Under the pieces are notes generated by a model. It saw only the letters and a program-made list of their open reading frames with translations. It made no database searches and was not told where the DNA came from. Below, piece after piece: positions 37,019 through 47,357 of a stretch of 64,000 nt of DNA (positions are counted from its first letter, which is position 1; each line of letters starts with the position of its first letter). The stretch covers positions 62,001 through 126,000 of the forward strand of contig JANHCV010000012.1 of NCBI GenBank assembly GCA_025594325.1, given 5' to 3'. Both the position numbers and the translations under genes were made by a program. Source of the stretch: Blastocladiella emersonii ATCC 22665 (lineage: Eukaryota; Blastocladiomycota; Blastocladiomycetes; Blastocladiales; Blastocladiaceae).

Positions 37019-38229
37019 GGCGGTGATGGGCTGGTAGTGGTAGTCGGTGGGGTCGGATCCGCCTCAGGGGTCGGCGAGACGAGGGCGGGGACCCGAATGT
37101 GGGATCACCGAGAGTAGTCGACGCGCGGGAAGCGGCTGCGGGACAGCGAGTACGCGGGTGCGACGGCGGCAGCAATGGGCCGAGTGTAGTGCAGAGGCGG
37201 CGGGACGCGGTCGGGCTGACGCGGTCGCGGTCGTGGAGTCGATGCGTAGCAGGTGGCGGGCGCGAGGGCGGCGGGTAGCGCGCGAGTGCGGCGCGGCGTG
37301 CTTGATATCGTGGATGGGTGCGGTTGCAGCGGGCGGCAGGGCAGGTCGGCGAGTCAAAAGTGTCGGCCGGATCAAGCGGGCGGATCGCGAAATGAGGTGT
37401 GGCGGCGGCATCACGCGTCCGTCAGGTGACATTCAGGTGCGCCGCGCACGTGTGCCTCTCACGCGTCGCGCGCGCTGGGGGACACGGACGCGCGCGCGGG
37501 CGAGAGAGGCAGGCCGAATTCGCGCGATCCGCTATCTCGCTGAACAATTATTCCTGGCTGGCTGGCTGCCGGCACACGCACACGCACACGCGCGCCCGCC
37601 CGCACGCGTCCCGCCCCGCCCCGCCCGTCCCCCCCTCGCCACCCACGCGTCGCCGCCGCCGCCATCTCCGCCTCCTTTCCCTCTCGCTCTGCCCGCCGAA
37701 CGCCTACCACACCCCGACCCGGCTGCCATCGGAACCGCCCGCACTCGCTCGCGCGCGCCACCAAGGTCGCCACCCGCTCTCCTCCCTCCCGCCCGACCAC
37801 CACCTGCCCCGATACAGCAGCTCCCCGCACTCGACTCGATTGCCGCGGGCGCCTGCACTCGCATACCCGCCCTACCCGCACCACCTGCACCGCCACCGCC
37901 CGCTCCCCGACGCGCGGCACCCGTCTCGATCGCACTCGGCCCCGCCCCCGTCTCGATCGGTCGACCTCGACGCCACGGTTCTCGAACCTGCCCTCCATCG
38001 AATCGGTACGCCTGCCCGAACGACGGGCCCGGCCGGTGACCGCAAGACTGACCTTCGACCCGCCCTCCCGCGTGTAGCCTAAACTCGACGCGCGCGTGAA
38101 CCCGTCTGTCGCCCACCACCGCCGACACGCGAGTCGCTCGCCCGCCAACCCCATCGTCGGCTACTTCCACCACCCCTCCCACCTCGCCTCGGTCCCCTCC
38201 CACCTGCACCACCCGCACCCGCCACCACC
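37019..38229. other. Divergent promoter interval between PP1 and G-alpha
   Basis: No gene is supported. The left part is G/A-rich and the right part (about 37600-38229) is strongly C-rich on the plus strand (runs of cccgcc and caccacc). This gives long spurious frames in several phases. The C-rich block ends at the G-alpha start codon and may be its leader. Confidence 0.5.
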
Positions 38230-39598
38230 ATGGGCTGCCTCCAGTCGGTCGAGTCGCGAGAGCGCAAGGCCGTCAACGACCAGATCGAGCAGCAGCTCAA
38301 GGACGCGCGCATGCAGGCCCAGAAGGAGGTCAAGATGCTGCTGCTCGGCGCCGGCGAGTCGGGCAAGTCGACCATCCTCAAGCAGATGCAGCTCATCCAC
38401 GGCGTCGGCTACAGCGACGAGGAGCGCCTCGCCTACAAGGAGATCATCTACAGCAACGTCATCCAGTCCATGAAGGTGATTCTCGAGGCCATGGAGATGC
38501 TCGGCATCCCGCTCGGTGACGAGGCCAACGCCCCGCAGCGCACCCTCATCGACGACCAGCCCCCGCAGATCGAGGGCGACACGCTCGCACCCGAGATCTC
38601 GGCCGCCGTCCGCACCCTGTGGCAGGACTCGGGCGTCCAGGCCTGCTTCCTGCGCTCGCGCGAGTACCAGCTCAACGACTCGGCCAAATAGTACGTTTTC
38701 CTCGCGTGTCTTTGGGTCGAAACCATGTCACTGACCCGTTACCCCCACGCGTAGCTACTTCGAGGCCATCGACCGCCTCGCCGACCCGGCCTTCAAGCCG
38801 ACGGACCAGGACATTCTGCGGTCGCGTGTCAAGACCACGGGCATTGTCGAGACCACGTTCCGCATCCAGGAGCTCACGTACCGGTACACGTCTACGACGG
38901 GATCACCTCGTCAGACCCGATCCACTCACGCCCAATTCATGTAGCATGTTCGACGTGGGCGGCCAGCGGTCGGAGCGCAAGAAGTGGATCCACTGCTTCG
39001 AGAACGTGACGGCCATCGTGTTCCTGGTCGCCATCTCCGAGTACGACCAGGTGCTGGTCGAGGACGAGACGGTCAACCGCATGCAGGAGGCCATGACGCT
39101 CTTCGACAGCATCTGCAACTCGCGGTGGTTTGTCAAGACGTCCATCATCCTTTTCCTCAACAAGATCGACCTGTTCAAGGACAAGATCCTGCGCTCGCCC
39201 ATCAGCAAGTTCTTCCCCGACTACGCCGGCGACACCAACTACGACGCGGCGTGCCAGTTCTTCCTCGACAAGTTCCAGGGCCTCAACCAGACCCCCGACA
39301 GCAAGCAGATCTACGCCCACTTTACCTGGTACGATCTCCCTGTTCTCGTCGCGATGCTCGCCGCCCCCGCCTGTCGACACTTTGACTTGGGTCCCGTACC
39401 CTACCTTCATCATCGGACACCCCCACCCACCTATCCCCACACCCTACACCGCGCCCTCCGAGAAATATCGGACCAGAACTCACGAAATCGCCCTTTTTAT
39501 GATGCAGCGGCACCGATACGACCCAGATCAAATTTGTGATGGCGGCCGTGAACGATATCATCATCAAGAAGAACCTCGAGGACTGCGGCCTGCTCTGA
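38230..39598 (+). CDS. GPA1: Heterotrimeric G protein alpha subunit, Gi-like
   Basis: A G-alpha subunit of exactly 354 residues, in four exons: 38230-38690, 38755-38883, 38945-39328 and 39508-39598. The N terminus MGCLQS has the glycine for myristoylation and cysteine for palmitoylation. Guanine-nucleotide motifs: GAGESGKST, switch I arginine in [28 protein letters not shown] and TCGTDT. The last residues, CGLL, keep the cysteine typical of Gi-class subunits. The last intron is 179 nt. A class C receptor gene lies 2.7 kb upstream, but a functional pairing is only a guess. The 3' flank (39668-40013) is duplicated at 50533-50878. Confidence 0.95.
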
Positions 39599-39667
39599 AC
39601 CTGCCCCCCTCGTCGTTGTTGTTGTTGTCGGGTGGGTGGGTGGGTGGTTGTCGTCCTTGGCGGTCGT

Positions 39668-40013
39668 CAGTCGCGACCATGGTCGGCGGCCAGCCATCTC
39701 ACCTCGCCTATTCCCTCCCTCTCTCTGCTCCCCCGTCCCGTTGTCGTCTACCAAACCCAACCGTCTCTGTCTCTCACTGCCATAAATAAATACAGCTTGC
39801 TCTCATTTATACCTTGCGTTGTTGTGGTGGCTGAACTCTGTATGCGCTTTCAGGCCAGTTGACTCGCATTGGCGAGGTGATCACGTACACGTGAGTGGCG
39901 CGACGCGCCCCCGGCCGGCCGTCGCCCACACGGGTGACTGGGATGCCGACCACTGAGCTTGCGGATGTCTGCGCAGAAACCTCGCACCACGTCTCATGTG
40001 AAAGAAGCCGTTA
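39668..40013 (+). repeat. Diverged outer segment of the inverted duplication, left copy
   Basis: 346 bp downstream of the G-alpha gene that match, in inverted orientation, the 346 bp at 50533-50878. The copies share many blocks, such as cagcttgctctc, gtgatcacgtacacgtgagt and agtggcgcgacgcg, but differ at many sites, unlike the adjoining inner arms. The segment starts in the presumed 3' UTR of the G-alpha gene, so this gene's flank was part of the duplicated unit. Confidence 0.8.
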
Positions 40014-41408
40014 ATGCGAGCGCCGATCCGCGTCAACCAACGATGACGAAATGACAGACCGCTCGTTGCCCTCACGGCAAACCCGAGGCTGCAAGAACGG
40101 ATCAGTTGAACCGAGCGGTGCGAGCAGCATGATTTCACCATTGTGCGCGCTATCGCCATCTTAATAGCATGACGGAGTTTGGGCGGTTGCCACACGTGTC
40201 GCGTAACAGCACCCGCACCATAGAGCAACGACAAACGACGAGGGATACTGCTTGGAACATGGGGTGCATGGTAAGCATGTCGCGGTGGGCAACTGACTAA
40301 TTTGTGGGGAGTGCGAAGGAGGCACACGCCACATCACGTCATGGCCATAACTGACGGTACCGGCTCCCTAAGACGATGAAGCTCGTGCGGCGGCAAGTCC
40401 GAACCAATTGCTGCGGCCGAACTTCAACCTTGGACAATCGATACTGCTGATTCCGCGAGAGCTGAGTTGGAAGTCACCGTGATGGTGGTAGGGGTCATGG
40501 GGATGGCCGAAACGCGAGTCGCCCGGCGGCTCGCTTCACAGGCTGACCCTGCCGCAGTTTGACGAGTACTCTCGATGCAGAGGTGCCTCTGAATCAGGGC
40601 AACACGATGCAGGGTGGCTGATGACACAAACCATTGGTTGTCGGGCAGGATCGGCTAAAAAAATGGGATTGTGACCTCGGGCGACTTCCCGCGGCCTCTG
40701 CCGAGCTCGGAACGACAAAATAAATACCGGAAGTAAACTTCTGATCCTCATCGAACATCAAAAAGGTCCTGCCGAGATTCGAACTCGGGTTTCCGCATTC
40801 AAAGTGCGGGGTGATAGGCCACTACACTACAGGACCGACGTCCCTCATCTTTCATGATAGTTTGATTTTAGCGCCATATTTTAACGGCGGAACGATTAAG
40901 TTGACCGTCTGTGTACAGCGGCTGTTTTCCCGTCGCCAGTTCGATCAAAGTCTGCGATGCTTACAATTTCACGACAGGTCCGCCCAGACAGCGGCTTGTC
41001 GATTTCAAGGGTTAGAAAGTTCTCTCAGACCCTACCTCACCGCGAACGGGCTCCGTCGCCACTCTACCGGACGGGCGGCAGCGCAAGTCAACCAAGCGCG
41101 ACAGTCTAGTCCGCGTGCTCAAGGTGCTTGTATGCAGTTGTTTGCTCGAATCTGCGCTAGCTGTACAAGCACCGGCTTTGGAAGACGGTCAGCGACAAGA
41201 GAGATCGTGGCCATCATCAACCGTGTGACCAACAACCAACAAGTTCCACGGCGTCAAGATTTTCCCGCGGTCAACGTGGTGTCCAACACATCGCAATGAC
41301 CTCTTTGCTCACACTGATGAGTCAAGGCTCATGATGCGGCGTTTTTTTTTTCGCCCGTCCTTCTGCTTGACTCGCCGCCGTGCCGAGCAAACTGCTCACT
41401 CTCCCGCT
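40014..41408 (+). repeat. Left arm of 8.7-kb palindrome (1,395 bp)
   Basis: This arm is the reverse complement of 47358-48752. Both arms measure exactly 1,395 bp, including a shared 10-base T/A run, and I found no mismatch in the stretches compared base by base. All translated frames inside the arms are also the same. The arm carries a tRNA-Gln gene on the minus strand and no protein gene I can support; the 162-codon frame at 40811 overlaps the tRNA and is spurious. No target-site duplication is seen at the outer ends. Confidence 0.92.
40764..40836 (-). tRNA. trnQ-TTG: tRNA-Gln (anticodon TTG), left-arm copy
   Basis: A full cloverleaf can be drawn. The acceptor stem GGTCCTG pairs with CAGGACC, the D arm is closed by GTG/CAC, the anticodon stem CCGCA/TGCGG has loop CTTTGAA (anticodon TTG, reading CAA), and the T arm CCGAG-TTCGAAT-CTCGG is perfect. 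There is no intron. On the transcribed strand a T5 run follows the acceptor stem directly, as expected for a Pol III terminator. The gene is identical to the copy at 47930-48002. Confidence 0.96.
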
Positions 41409-43658
41409 GCGCGGGTGCCACTGCATCGCTGACCCGCTCAACGGGGGGAGGTACTCAATTGATGCAGCATTTTAAATGCCCCCCTAGTTCCCCGCAATGT
41501 GTAATCAATCTCCGTTCCTCGTCATCGAATGCCTCTTCAAGGAGAGCTGGCTTTGAACGTCGCGGTGCGGGGCTTTGCCCAAGCCATAGGCGTGCGACCT
41601 TGAAGCTCTCGTTTCGTCACGTTACAGTCACACTTTTCGCCGATGACATCACCCCCCGTGTCGCGTTGCGCCACTTCGCTTCGGCTTCCTCTTCCGCTCC
41701 GCTCCCCTCCCGTTTACTCCCCTCAACAAATGTAGCTTTCACTCTATGCAATGGATTCCATAAAACATGAATTTGACGGCAGGCCGGTCCTGCCCCACCC
41801 CGGCGCGACGTGCTGTGCTCAACTCGACCGTTGACTTGAGTATTCCGTTCGCATCGCATTTGCACTCTGCTCTTGTGACTGCACGAGTGCTGCTTAGGCG
41901 AACTCGTTAGTGGAGAAGCACGTCGCGGGATACTTTAATGTTGCCTGAGCTTGCAGTACCTTGTCCCCCAAGGTGACCCAAGCTCGAAAATCCTGCTCTT
42001 TGCGTTTTTATCCTTCCCCTGGTGTCTATGGACGCGCTATTCGTGCGCCGCCGCCGCCACCGCCACTACACCGCCGTTGTGCCCGCCAGGCGTAGCGTCG
42101 CGTCGCGTTGCGTCGCGTCTTGGTTACTTGCCGCAGGAAGTCGCGCTGAGCGACGTGGTGCGACGAACTCGCATGAACCCTCGCAACGGGAAGCTAGGCC
42201 GTATCTCTGCCTCGGAGGTATAGGACGCGAACTCTGTTACGAGCGGGGCACGCATCTAGCTTCGTTCCAGCGCAAGCACCTGCGGCTCGGATGCTATGCT
42301 GCTGACCGCTTATGACCCCGGCCGTTGCCGCCTGCACAGCGGCGGAACGTGCAATCGATCTGCTAGAACGCCTTGTCGGCGAGCCCTATTCAATGCGCGT
42401 CGCGATTCATCATAGCCTTCGACATTGTTAACAGGCTCTCCGTACCCGCCCGCCAACCACTGCGTTGCGCAGCTGAAGGCGAGTGAAAGTCGGCTGAACA
42501 GGCCGTCGCGGCTGCGGTTGCGATCGCTGATCCCACCCTCCCACCAACGGCGTCAGCACAAGCTTGACAATCCTCACGTTCTTGAGGTTTCGCGCGACGA
42601 TGAGGATCGCTGCTTCGGCAAGTTTTATCTGGCGAATGAGAACGAGACGAAGCTCCTCTGCTCATGCGTGCATCTTGACGCACATTATGTTCATTGGCGC
42701 CCAAGTGTCTCGCGTCGCCTTCAACAACGCCCCGTGGGCACCGTAACGCGCTTCAACCTTTTGCGATCCTTCCACCATGGGTCCGCTTCATTTGAGCCCT
42801 GATGTTCCGTGTCCAGGGAGGCGAGCTCGCTCGAGACCTCAAGCTGGATCATAGCGTGCGACGCGAACGGCATCATTGTTGGCTGCTTTCTGAGTGGAAC
42901 ATCGACGCGTTAGTCGAGATCATGCTGTTGTGAGCAAGTGGCTCGTCTTGACGCGTTCGTCACACATCCGACCTCAGTTGCCCCGAGCATACAGCGGCTG
43001 CGCGCTACGTGCGCGTATGCTACGCTGAGGCGTTTTTGAGGGTACTCGGCGCCTACAATCAAAACGCGCTAGCGCTCCATCAAGGGCACCATCACTGAAG
43101 CGTGACTGGCCGCGTCTGTGTGCGCGTGAGCGCCACTCGCTGCACAGAGAGCCGCTACCGAAGTCGAAGGGCAATCCGTTTGGCGACCTTCAGCTTGCGC
43201 TGTCACGTCCTATGTCGACTTGATCCAGCTCAAGAACAGGAAAGTGAGCAAAAGCGAGAAGTAGGCGTGCTGCGACGGCCCCAACACGTGGTTCTGACGC
43301 GTCGCAACTCTTACTTTCGAGTCCCTTTGAGTACTGCAAGTCTGAAGCATGATCTCAGTCCGCGCTACATCTGAAGCGAGCTCTGTGTCTCCCACTTCAT
43401 GAATCATGCAGTTCTTTGTATCACACGTCGCGGGCGCTTCAGTCGCGCCAGGTGATCGCGGCGAGAGGGCACTTGGGCAAAGCCCCGCACAGTTGACACC
43501 CGAACGGAGTGAGTGGTGGAGGTACTGGCAATGAGGCGAAATCGAACGCGTGAGCAACGCGTTCTGAAACGGTGAGTGTGGCTGCGGGCGAAGAGTCCTT
43601 TTCACCCGCCGCCCGCCCGCGCTCGGTCCTCGCTCCCCAACCCTCGACCGCTCCCTTC
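41409..43658. other. Palindrome spacer, left part
   Basis: No gene is supported. GC content is lower than in the gene-dense part. A GCGTC-rich stretch lies at about 42090-42120. The 19-mer gtgcggggctttgcccaag (41565-41583) contains a GGGC-TTT-GCCC hairpin and recurs inverted at 43472-43490. Short frames are scattered on both strands without recognisable domains. Confidence 0.5.
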
Positions 43659-44412
43659 ATGCTACGCAGAATAGATATCACTCGTTTAGGCAACAGGCGC
43701 TCCAAGGATCCGTGCATCTGCTTCCACTGCTGCGAAATCCCCAACCAGGAGTGCCTTAGCTACAAGACCCGCCGCAAGTACATTTTGGTCAATGGGTGGG
43801 GCAACCTGCGCACCGCCGTCGCTGGTATCCTTGACGACGACCGCTTCCCGGGTGGCCAAGAGGGCAAGGTTGCAGCGCTCGCGGGCCTGCTTGATCTCGC
43901 TCTGCCCGCCGACCTTGAGTTTGTCCAGCGCTACCTGGACGCGGTGCGCGACAATAGTCCTGCTCCCGTCTTTGACTCAGACTCGGACTCGGACTCGGGC
44001 ACGCAGGCCGGTGGCAGCGGTGAAGAGGAAGATGGGGACTCGGACAGCTCCAACGACTCGCGCAAAAACTGGAGTCCCACTTTTGAGGTACACCCGAATG
44101 CCACGCATGACCTGATGATGCAACCTCGATCTGATTATTTCTCAACGCGTGTAGGCCCAGTACCAGGCCGTCCTCGACTCATGCCCTCGCCCTCGCATGG
44201 GCGTCGGTCCGCCGCCCAACATGGACTACTGGGTGGAGTGGAAGCGCCAGCAGGATGAAATCAAGTGGGCCTCTGAGGATAGCGCGCGCTCGCGCCCAGC
44301 TCGAGGAGTCCGCCCGCCCACCAGTCCGCCCGCCCACCTTATTAAGCTTCATGGATCTCGCATCATGGTTTGTGTCAGCAGAAGCGATCCGTTCTTCCGA
44401 TTCATCCAATAA
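43659..44412 (+). CDS. Hypothetical protein with Cys-rich motif, inside the palindrome spacer
   Basis: Not recognised with confidence. Two exons are proposed, about 43659-44087 and 44156-44412; the 68-nt intron (GTACAC to GTGTAG) keeps frame, giving about 228 residues. The N terminus has a cysteine cluster (CICFHCCEIPNQEC) directly followed by SYKTRRKY. A helical segment follows, then a Ser/Asp/Glu-rich stretch, and after the splice a segment with MDYWVEWKRQQDEIKWASED. Coding character is good up to there; the last 30 residues look doubtful. The cysteine cluster plus TRRxY resembles the N-terminal zinc motif of some fungal Plavaka/KDZ-like transposases, so a transposon fragment is possible. 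The start ATG at 43659 is the first that precedes the conserved-looking part. Confidence 0.45.
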
Positions 44413-45539
44413 CATGGCCGGTTTGCCTTTGTGTCATCACCTACGACTAGAGCGTGCTAATGGCCGGATCCGCAAATACCAGGTGACAGAGCCGTTGATG
44501 TTGTTGCGTGTCGTTCATGTGGCCACGACCGCGGTGATCAATCATCTGATCTCGCGTGAGCCGCCCGCAATCCCTCGCTCCTGCGCCGCCGCACCCCGCT
44601 GCGGCGCGCCCTGCTTTGTTATCCACTCTCCCCTCTCCCCGTCTTGGGTTCGGGGCCGAAGGCAGGAATAGACATCCCTGACTACTTGTCTCCCGCCTCC
44701 TTCTGTCGGCATCAACAGATGTCTTGATTCAAGAGAGGTGAGCGTGACTTGTTGGCGGTGAGTTGGTAGTGTGACAAGCTTTTTAGCGCGCGGCCCCCTT
44801 CAGGAAAGTCCGTGCAGGAAACATCGGGCCGCGCGATGCCCGAGATCAAAGGAGAGAATTTGAGTCGGTGGCGTCGGGTGATGCGGCGTGACGCAAAGGG
44901 GAGGACGCTAAAGGGAGCTCGCCTCTGCGCTCGCGTGCGAGTTCTGGACTCCGGAGCACTCGAAGCGTGAAGGGAAAGCAGACGACGGAAACAAATGTAA
45001 CTCACGGCAAACACTTCGTTATGATGTCTCCGACTGTGAGCCGCGACGACGGGGGTGGTCGGCGTGGGGTGCTGGAGTCACGGCCGCGCCGGCCACGGTC
45101 ACGGTGGGCTCGATGGCCGTCTGCGGGCCTCGAAACGGGTCGAAGAGACAGCGCGGGATGTACCTCGTGTGTGGGAAGCGATGGTAGAGCGGGCAGCAAG
45201 TTCGGGTTGAGCGTGGTAACTGGGGAGGCCGCGAGCGCTCATGGCGAGGCGCGCGGCGAGTGCAGCTTGAACGTGATGAGCAGAAGGGTATGAGCACCTG
45301 CAGCGCGGTTCGACAGCGATCGCAGCTTGAGCGTGATGAGCGGGAGGGTGTGAGCGCCTGTGGCGAAGCCACGTTAGAGACGATCCTGTGTGATGGGAGG
45401 GAAGCTGGGAATAGCGCATGGCGACAGCGGACGTACGGCGGAAAGGGGCAGCTCGCGCGCGTTGCGATGATGGCGCGAGAGACGACGTGCAGGTGTTGAC
45501 GCGGCGACGCGGGCAGCGGCTATGCAGCAACGACGGCGG
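44413..45539. other. Palindrome spacer, middle part
   Basis: No gene is supported. Two near-identical short blocks (around gcagcttgaacgtgatgagc at 45262 and gcagcttgagcgtgatgagc at 45321) form a small direct repeat with a period of about 59-60 bp. Confidence 0.4.
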
Positions 45540-46230
45540 CGGCAAGATGATCGCTGACCAAGCGCCTGCGGCGAGGATTGACGTACGGAGTTGAGTGATG
45601 GTATGGTCGTCGGTTATGGTCGTCAGGATCGAGTGAAGCAATGAGATCTGGTCGTAGAGGCGCGTCGTGTTTCAGCCGCGGCCGCCACGGCACCTTGGAG
45701 ACGACTGACTGTTGCAACGCGGCGCCGCACGAAACGCGCGCCTCAATACTCCAAGTAGGTAAAGGAATCATAACGAATAGCAACAGGGCCCGCAAGCGAG
45801 CACCTTGGCGGCCAGCGATCAAGGGTACGGCTATGAAGCGACGTGTCGCGCTGATCGCCTTCGCCGCGGCATGCGCCGCGGATCGTCAAAGACGGCGGAA
45901 GAGTGATCGCTGACTTTACGCCTGCGGCGAGGATCTACGGTTGGAGTTGAGTAATGGAATGGTCGTCGGTTATGTTCGCCAGGATCGAGTGGAGAAGAGG
46001 GACCTGGTCACGGGGACGCATCGTGTTTCAGCCGCGGCCGCCACGCTTCCTTGGAGACGGCGCGGCGCTGGACGCGAAGCGCATCGCGAAAGTCCAAGGA
46101 GGGAGAAGGATCATAACGATTAGCATCAGGGCCAGCCGCGAGTGGACTCTCTGGCGGCTGGCGACCAAGGATACGGCCGTGAAGCAACGGTCCGCGCTGT
46201 TCGCCCTCGCTTCGGCATGCGCCAAGGCTC
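45540..46230 (+). repeat. Tandem duplication with 356-bp period
   Basis: Two diverged direct copies, about 45540-45895 and 45896-46230. Matching landmarks are tgatcgctgac (45548 and 45904), atggtcgtcggttatg (45603 and 45959) and gtttcagccgcggccgccac, all offset by about 356 bp at the start and drifting slightly with small indels. Frames differ between copies, so the unit is probably not protein-coding. Confidence 0.75.
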
Positions 46231-46583
46231 AACGAACGTTTGAGCCCACGGGAAACCGCGAACTGGAGCCGCGAGAGCCGACTTGCCTCGCAGAAAAGCT
46301 GGGCGACGTCGGCGACCGTGAGATACGTACGCACGCACGCGCGACGGCAAGCACGACGACGATTCGGAACAGCACGCACGCCATGACCCATCCAGCGCGA
46401 TCAAAACCCAAACCGAACACCGTGAAGCGATCGACCTGGAGCGGCCGCCACGCGAAGAGCGACACCGAAGGCTCGTAGACGCACGTAAACGCGGGATCAC
46501 GGTGCAGGGTCAACTCGCGACCGCCAAAACTCGCAGGCGGGGACCGACCGCGCGCCGTTGCAAGGGCCGAACGCGGGAACGCC

Positions 46584-46930
46584 CGCCACTCCCGCCCGCC
46601 CACATCTAGAGAGCGACCATTGCACGGCGCCCACGTTGCATCAGGCGTAAGAAAGCAGCCGTACGCAGACCAAGGGTGTAGCGGGCCGAGGGACGGCGCG
46701 CGCTTCGCACGCGGTCGCGCTACCGCACGACAAAACGACGCGAGGGGCAAGCACTGACCCACTCCCCGCCCACATCTAAAGAGCGACCCTTGCACAGCGC
46801 CCATGCTGCATCGCCCGCGAGAGAGCAGCCGTACGCGGACCAAAGGAGAGATCGACCGAGGGACGGCGCGGCGCGCTTCGCACTCGCGGTCGCGCTGGCG
46901 CGCGACGAACAGACGACACCACGGCGTGAC
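46584..46930 (+). repeat. Tandem duplication with 170-bp period
   Basis: Two diverged direct copies. Landmarks are cccgcccacatcta (one at about 46593, one at about 46764), gcagccgtacgc and ccgagggacggcgcg, offset by about 170 bp. A 385-codon minus-strand frame runs through both copies and into the right arm, but it lacks an ATG start and shows no domain. I treat it as spurious. Confidence 0.65.
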
Positions 46931-47357
46931 GACGAAACGGCATGTTGATCGACATGAGAGGAGATACATTGCAAGTTGCTGGGAGAGCGAGAGAGGGAGA
47001 GCGACGATCGGCAGAGAGAGAGCGCCGAGGTCGAGGGAAGCGCCGAGGTGGAGAGAAAAAACAAAAGAACGCTGGACGGTGATTGGCCGAACACCAGGGA
47101 GCCATAGTTTAGCCAGGAAAAGCCGCTGCAAGGCGATGCCGAAGTCACGCGACTGACCGACCAATGAAATGGCGGGACGCTCTTCAGGAGGTGGCGTGAA
47201 TTGAGGGACGGCGGCTAGAGTAATTGTAGGACTGCTAGCCTTGTTGGGCGCCGCGAATGGGAGTGAACGGGAAGAGCCCCGCGTCAGCTTCGTGTCGTTT
47301 ACGTCCAAAGTCGCAGGGAGTAAGACTTCAAGTGAGCAAGTACGCTGGTCTGGAACG
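46931..47357. other. Palindrome spacer, right end
   Basis: No gene is seen. A purine-rich stretch (gagagagggagagcg near 46985) is the only simple sequence noted. Confidence 0.35.

Noticed and set aside
40811-41299. 162-codon ORF in both palindrome arms
   Set aside because: Its first codons lie inside the tRNA-Gln gene, the composition is not coding-like and no domain is present. It is identical in both arms only because the arms are identical.
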